From: Amyelois transitella
Taxonomy: Eukaryota > Arthropoda > Insecta > Lepidoptera > Pyralidae
NCBI RefSeq assembly: GCF_032362555.1
Contig: NC_083531.1
Coordinates: forward strand, 2,914,001-2,978,000
Length of the DNA stretch: 64,000 nt
Direction of reading: 5' to 3'
Positions 64,000 to 64,000 of the stretch are shown here, piece by piece; the stretch's first letter is position 1, and the number at the start of each line of letters is the position of its first letter. The notes beneath the pieces are model-generated. The model was not told where the DNA came from. It was given only the letters and a program-made list of their open reading frames with translations, and did no database searches. The position numbers and the translations under genes are program-made.

Positions 64000-64000
64000 C

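Larger units (their letters stand above)
62903..64000 (+). mobile_element. PH-6: sixth PIF/Harbinger transposon, runs off the window
   Basis: Begins around 62903 (GCCACGGATACACTAGGGGA) after TTA/TAA, with an inverted ACATGTTGCGGAACATGTTG block just inside. It encodes a transposase exon 1 on the plus strand and a partner exon on the minus strand, in the same arrangement as PH-1 to PH-5. The right half lies outside the window, so the ends and target duplication cannot be checked. Confidence 0.75.

Overview
The window is nuclear DNA of an insect, almost certainly a moth or butterfly. The evidence is a repeat set typical of Lepidoptera (a tRNA-headed SINE, a second SINE with an ATGTATG tail, a Helitron ending in CTAG, and a GGCCAAGTG...GTCGGACTCGCGCACGAAGG interspersed repeat), GT-AG introns, and a zinc-finger gene of the ZAD type that is abundant in insects. 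There is no prokaryotic signal. Most of the window is transposon DNA. Only one ordinary host gene is clear, plus two or three uncertain gene pieces.

Left part (1-16 kb). Positions 1-6900 are a patchwork of broken elements: piggyBac pieces, LTR-retrotransposon fossils (Ty3/gypsy-like and Ty1/copia-like), a Helitron helicase piece, a LINE tail, and three pogo-type transposase pieces, one of which carries a PHD finger. From 10470 down to 7007, on the minus strand, five exons of a ZAD-C2H2 zinc-finger gene can be followed with exact splice sites and phases. SINEs sit in its introns. Beyond it lie a short Helitron, LINE 3' ends and about 3 kb with nothing recognisable.

Middle part (16-35.5 kb). 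A DUF7869-type gene on the minus strand is split by a piggyBac with perfect TTAA duplications (16825-19246) and by a hAT element (from 19679). A second DUF7869-like last exon follows at 24.2-24.8 kb. Then comes a second, intron-bearing hAT (25.0-30.4 kb) with a Tigger/pogo element nested in it. After that come a reverse-transcriptase piece, a small membrane-protein reading frame, a decayed piggyBac, two well-spliced orphan exons and a BEL/Pao fossil.

Right part (35.7-64 kb). This is the striking region: a nest of PIF/Harbinger transposons, here called PH-1 to PH-6. PH-5 (35681-62760, duplication TAA) contains PH-1, a fold-back element M1 and PH-4 (39822-59560, duplication ATA). PH-4 contains PH-2, PH-3 (44504-51337, duplication TTA) and hAT-3 (51892-57576, 8-bp duplication). 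PH-3 contains fold-back M3 and hAT-4, and hAT-4 contains a LINE, giving five levels of nesting. PH-2 contains fold-back M2. Removing each insertion restores open reading frames, so the pile-up is young.

The best candidate for an undescribed system is the gene layout shared by the five complete Harbinger elements. Each encodes a HARBI1-like DDE transposase and, on the other strand, a MADF-BESS DNA-binding partner, each in two exons. The two genes are interlocked: the large second exon of each lies wholly inside the single intron of the other. The order is transposase exon 1, partner exon 2 (antisense), transposase exon 2, partner exon 1 (antisense). Intron phases are the same in all five (phase 2 for the transposase, phase 1 for the partner). 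The sixth, partly visible element shows the same layout with a different transposase intron position. The two primary transcripts would therefore be complementary over most of their length while the spliced mRNAs would not overlap at all.
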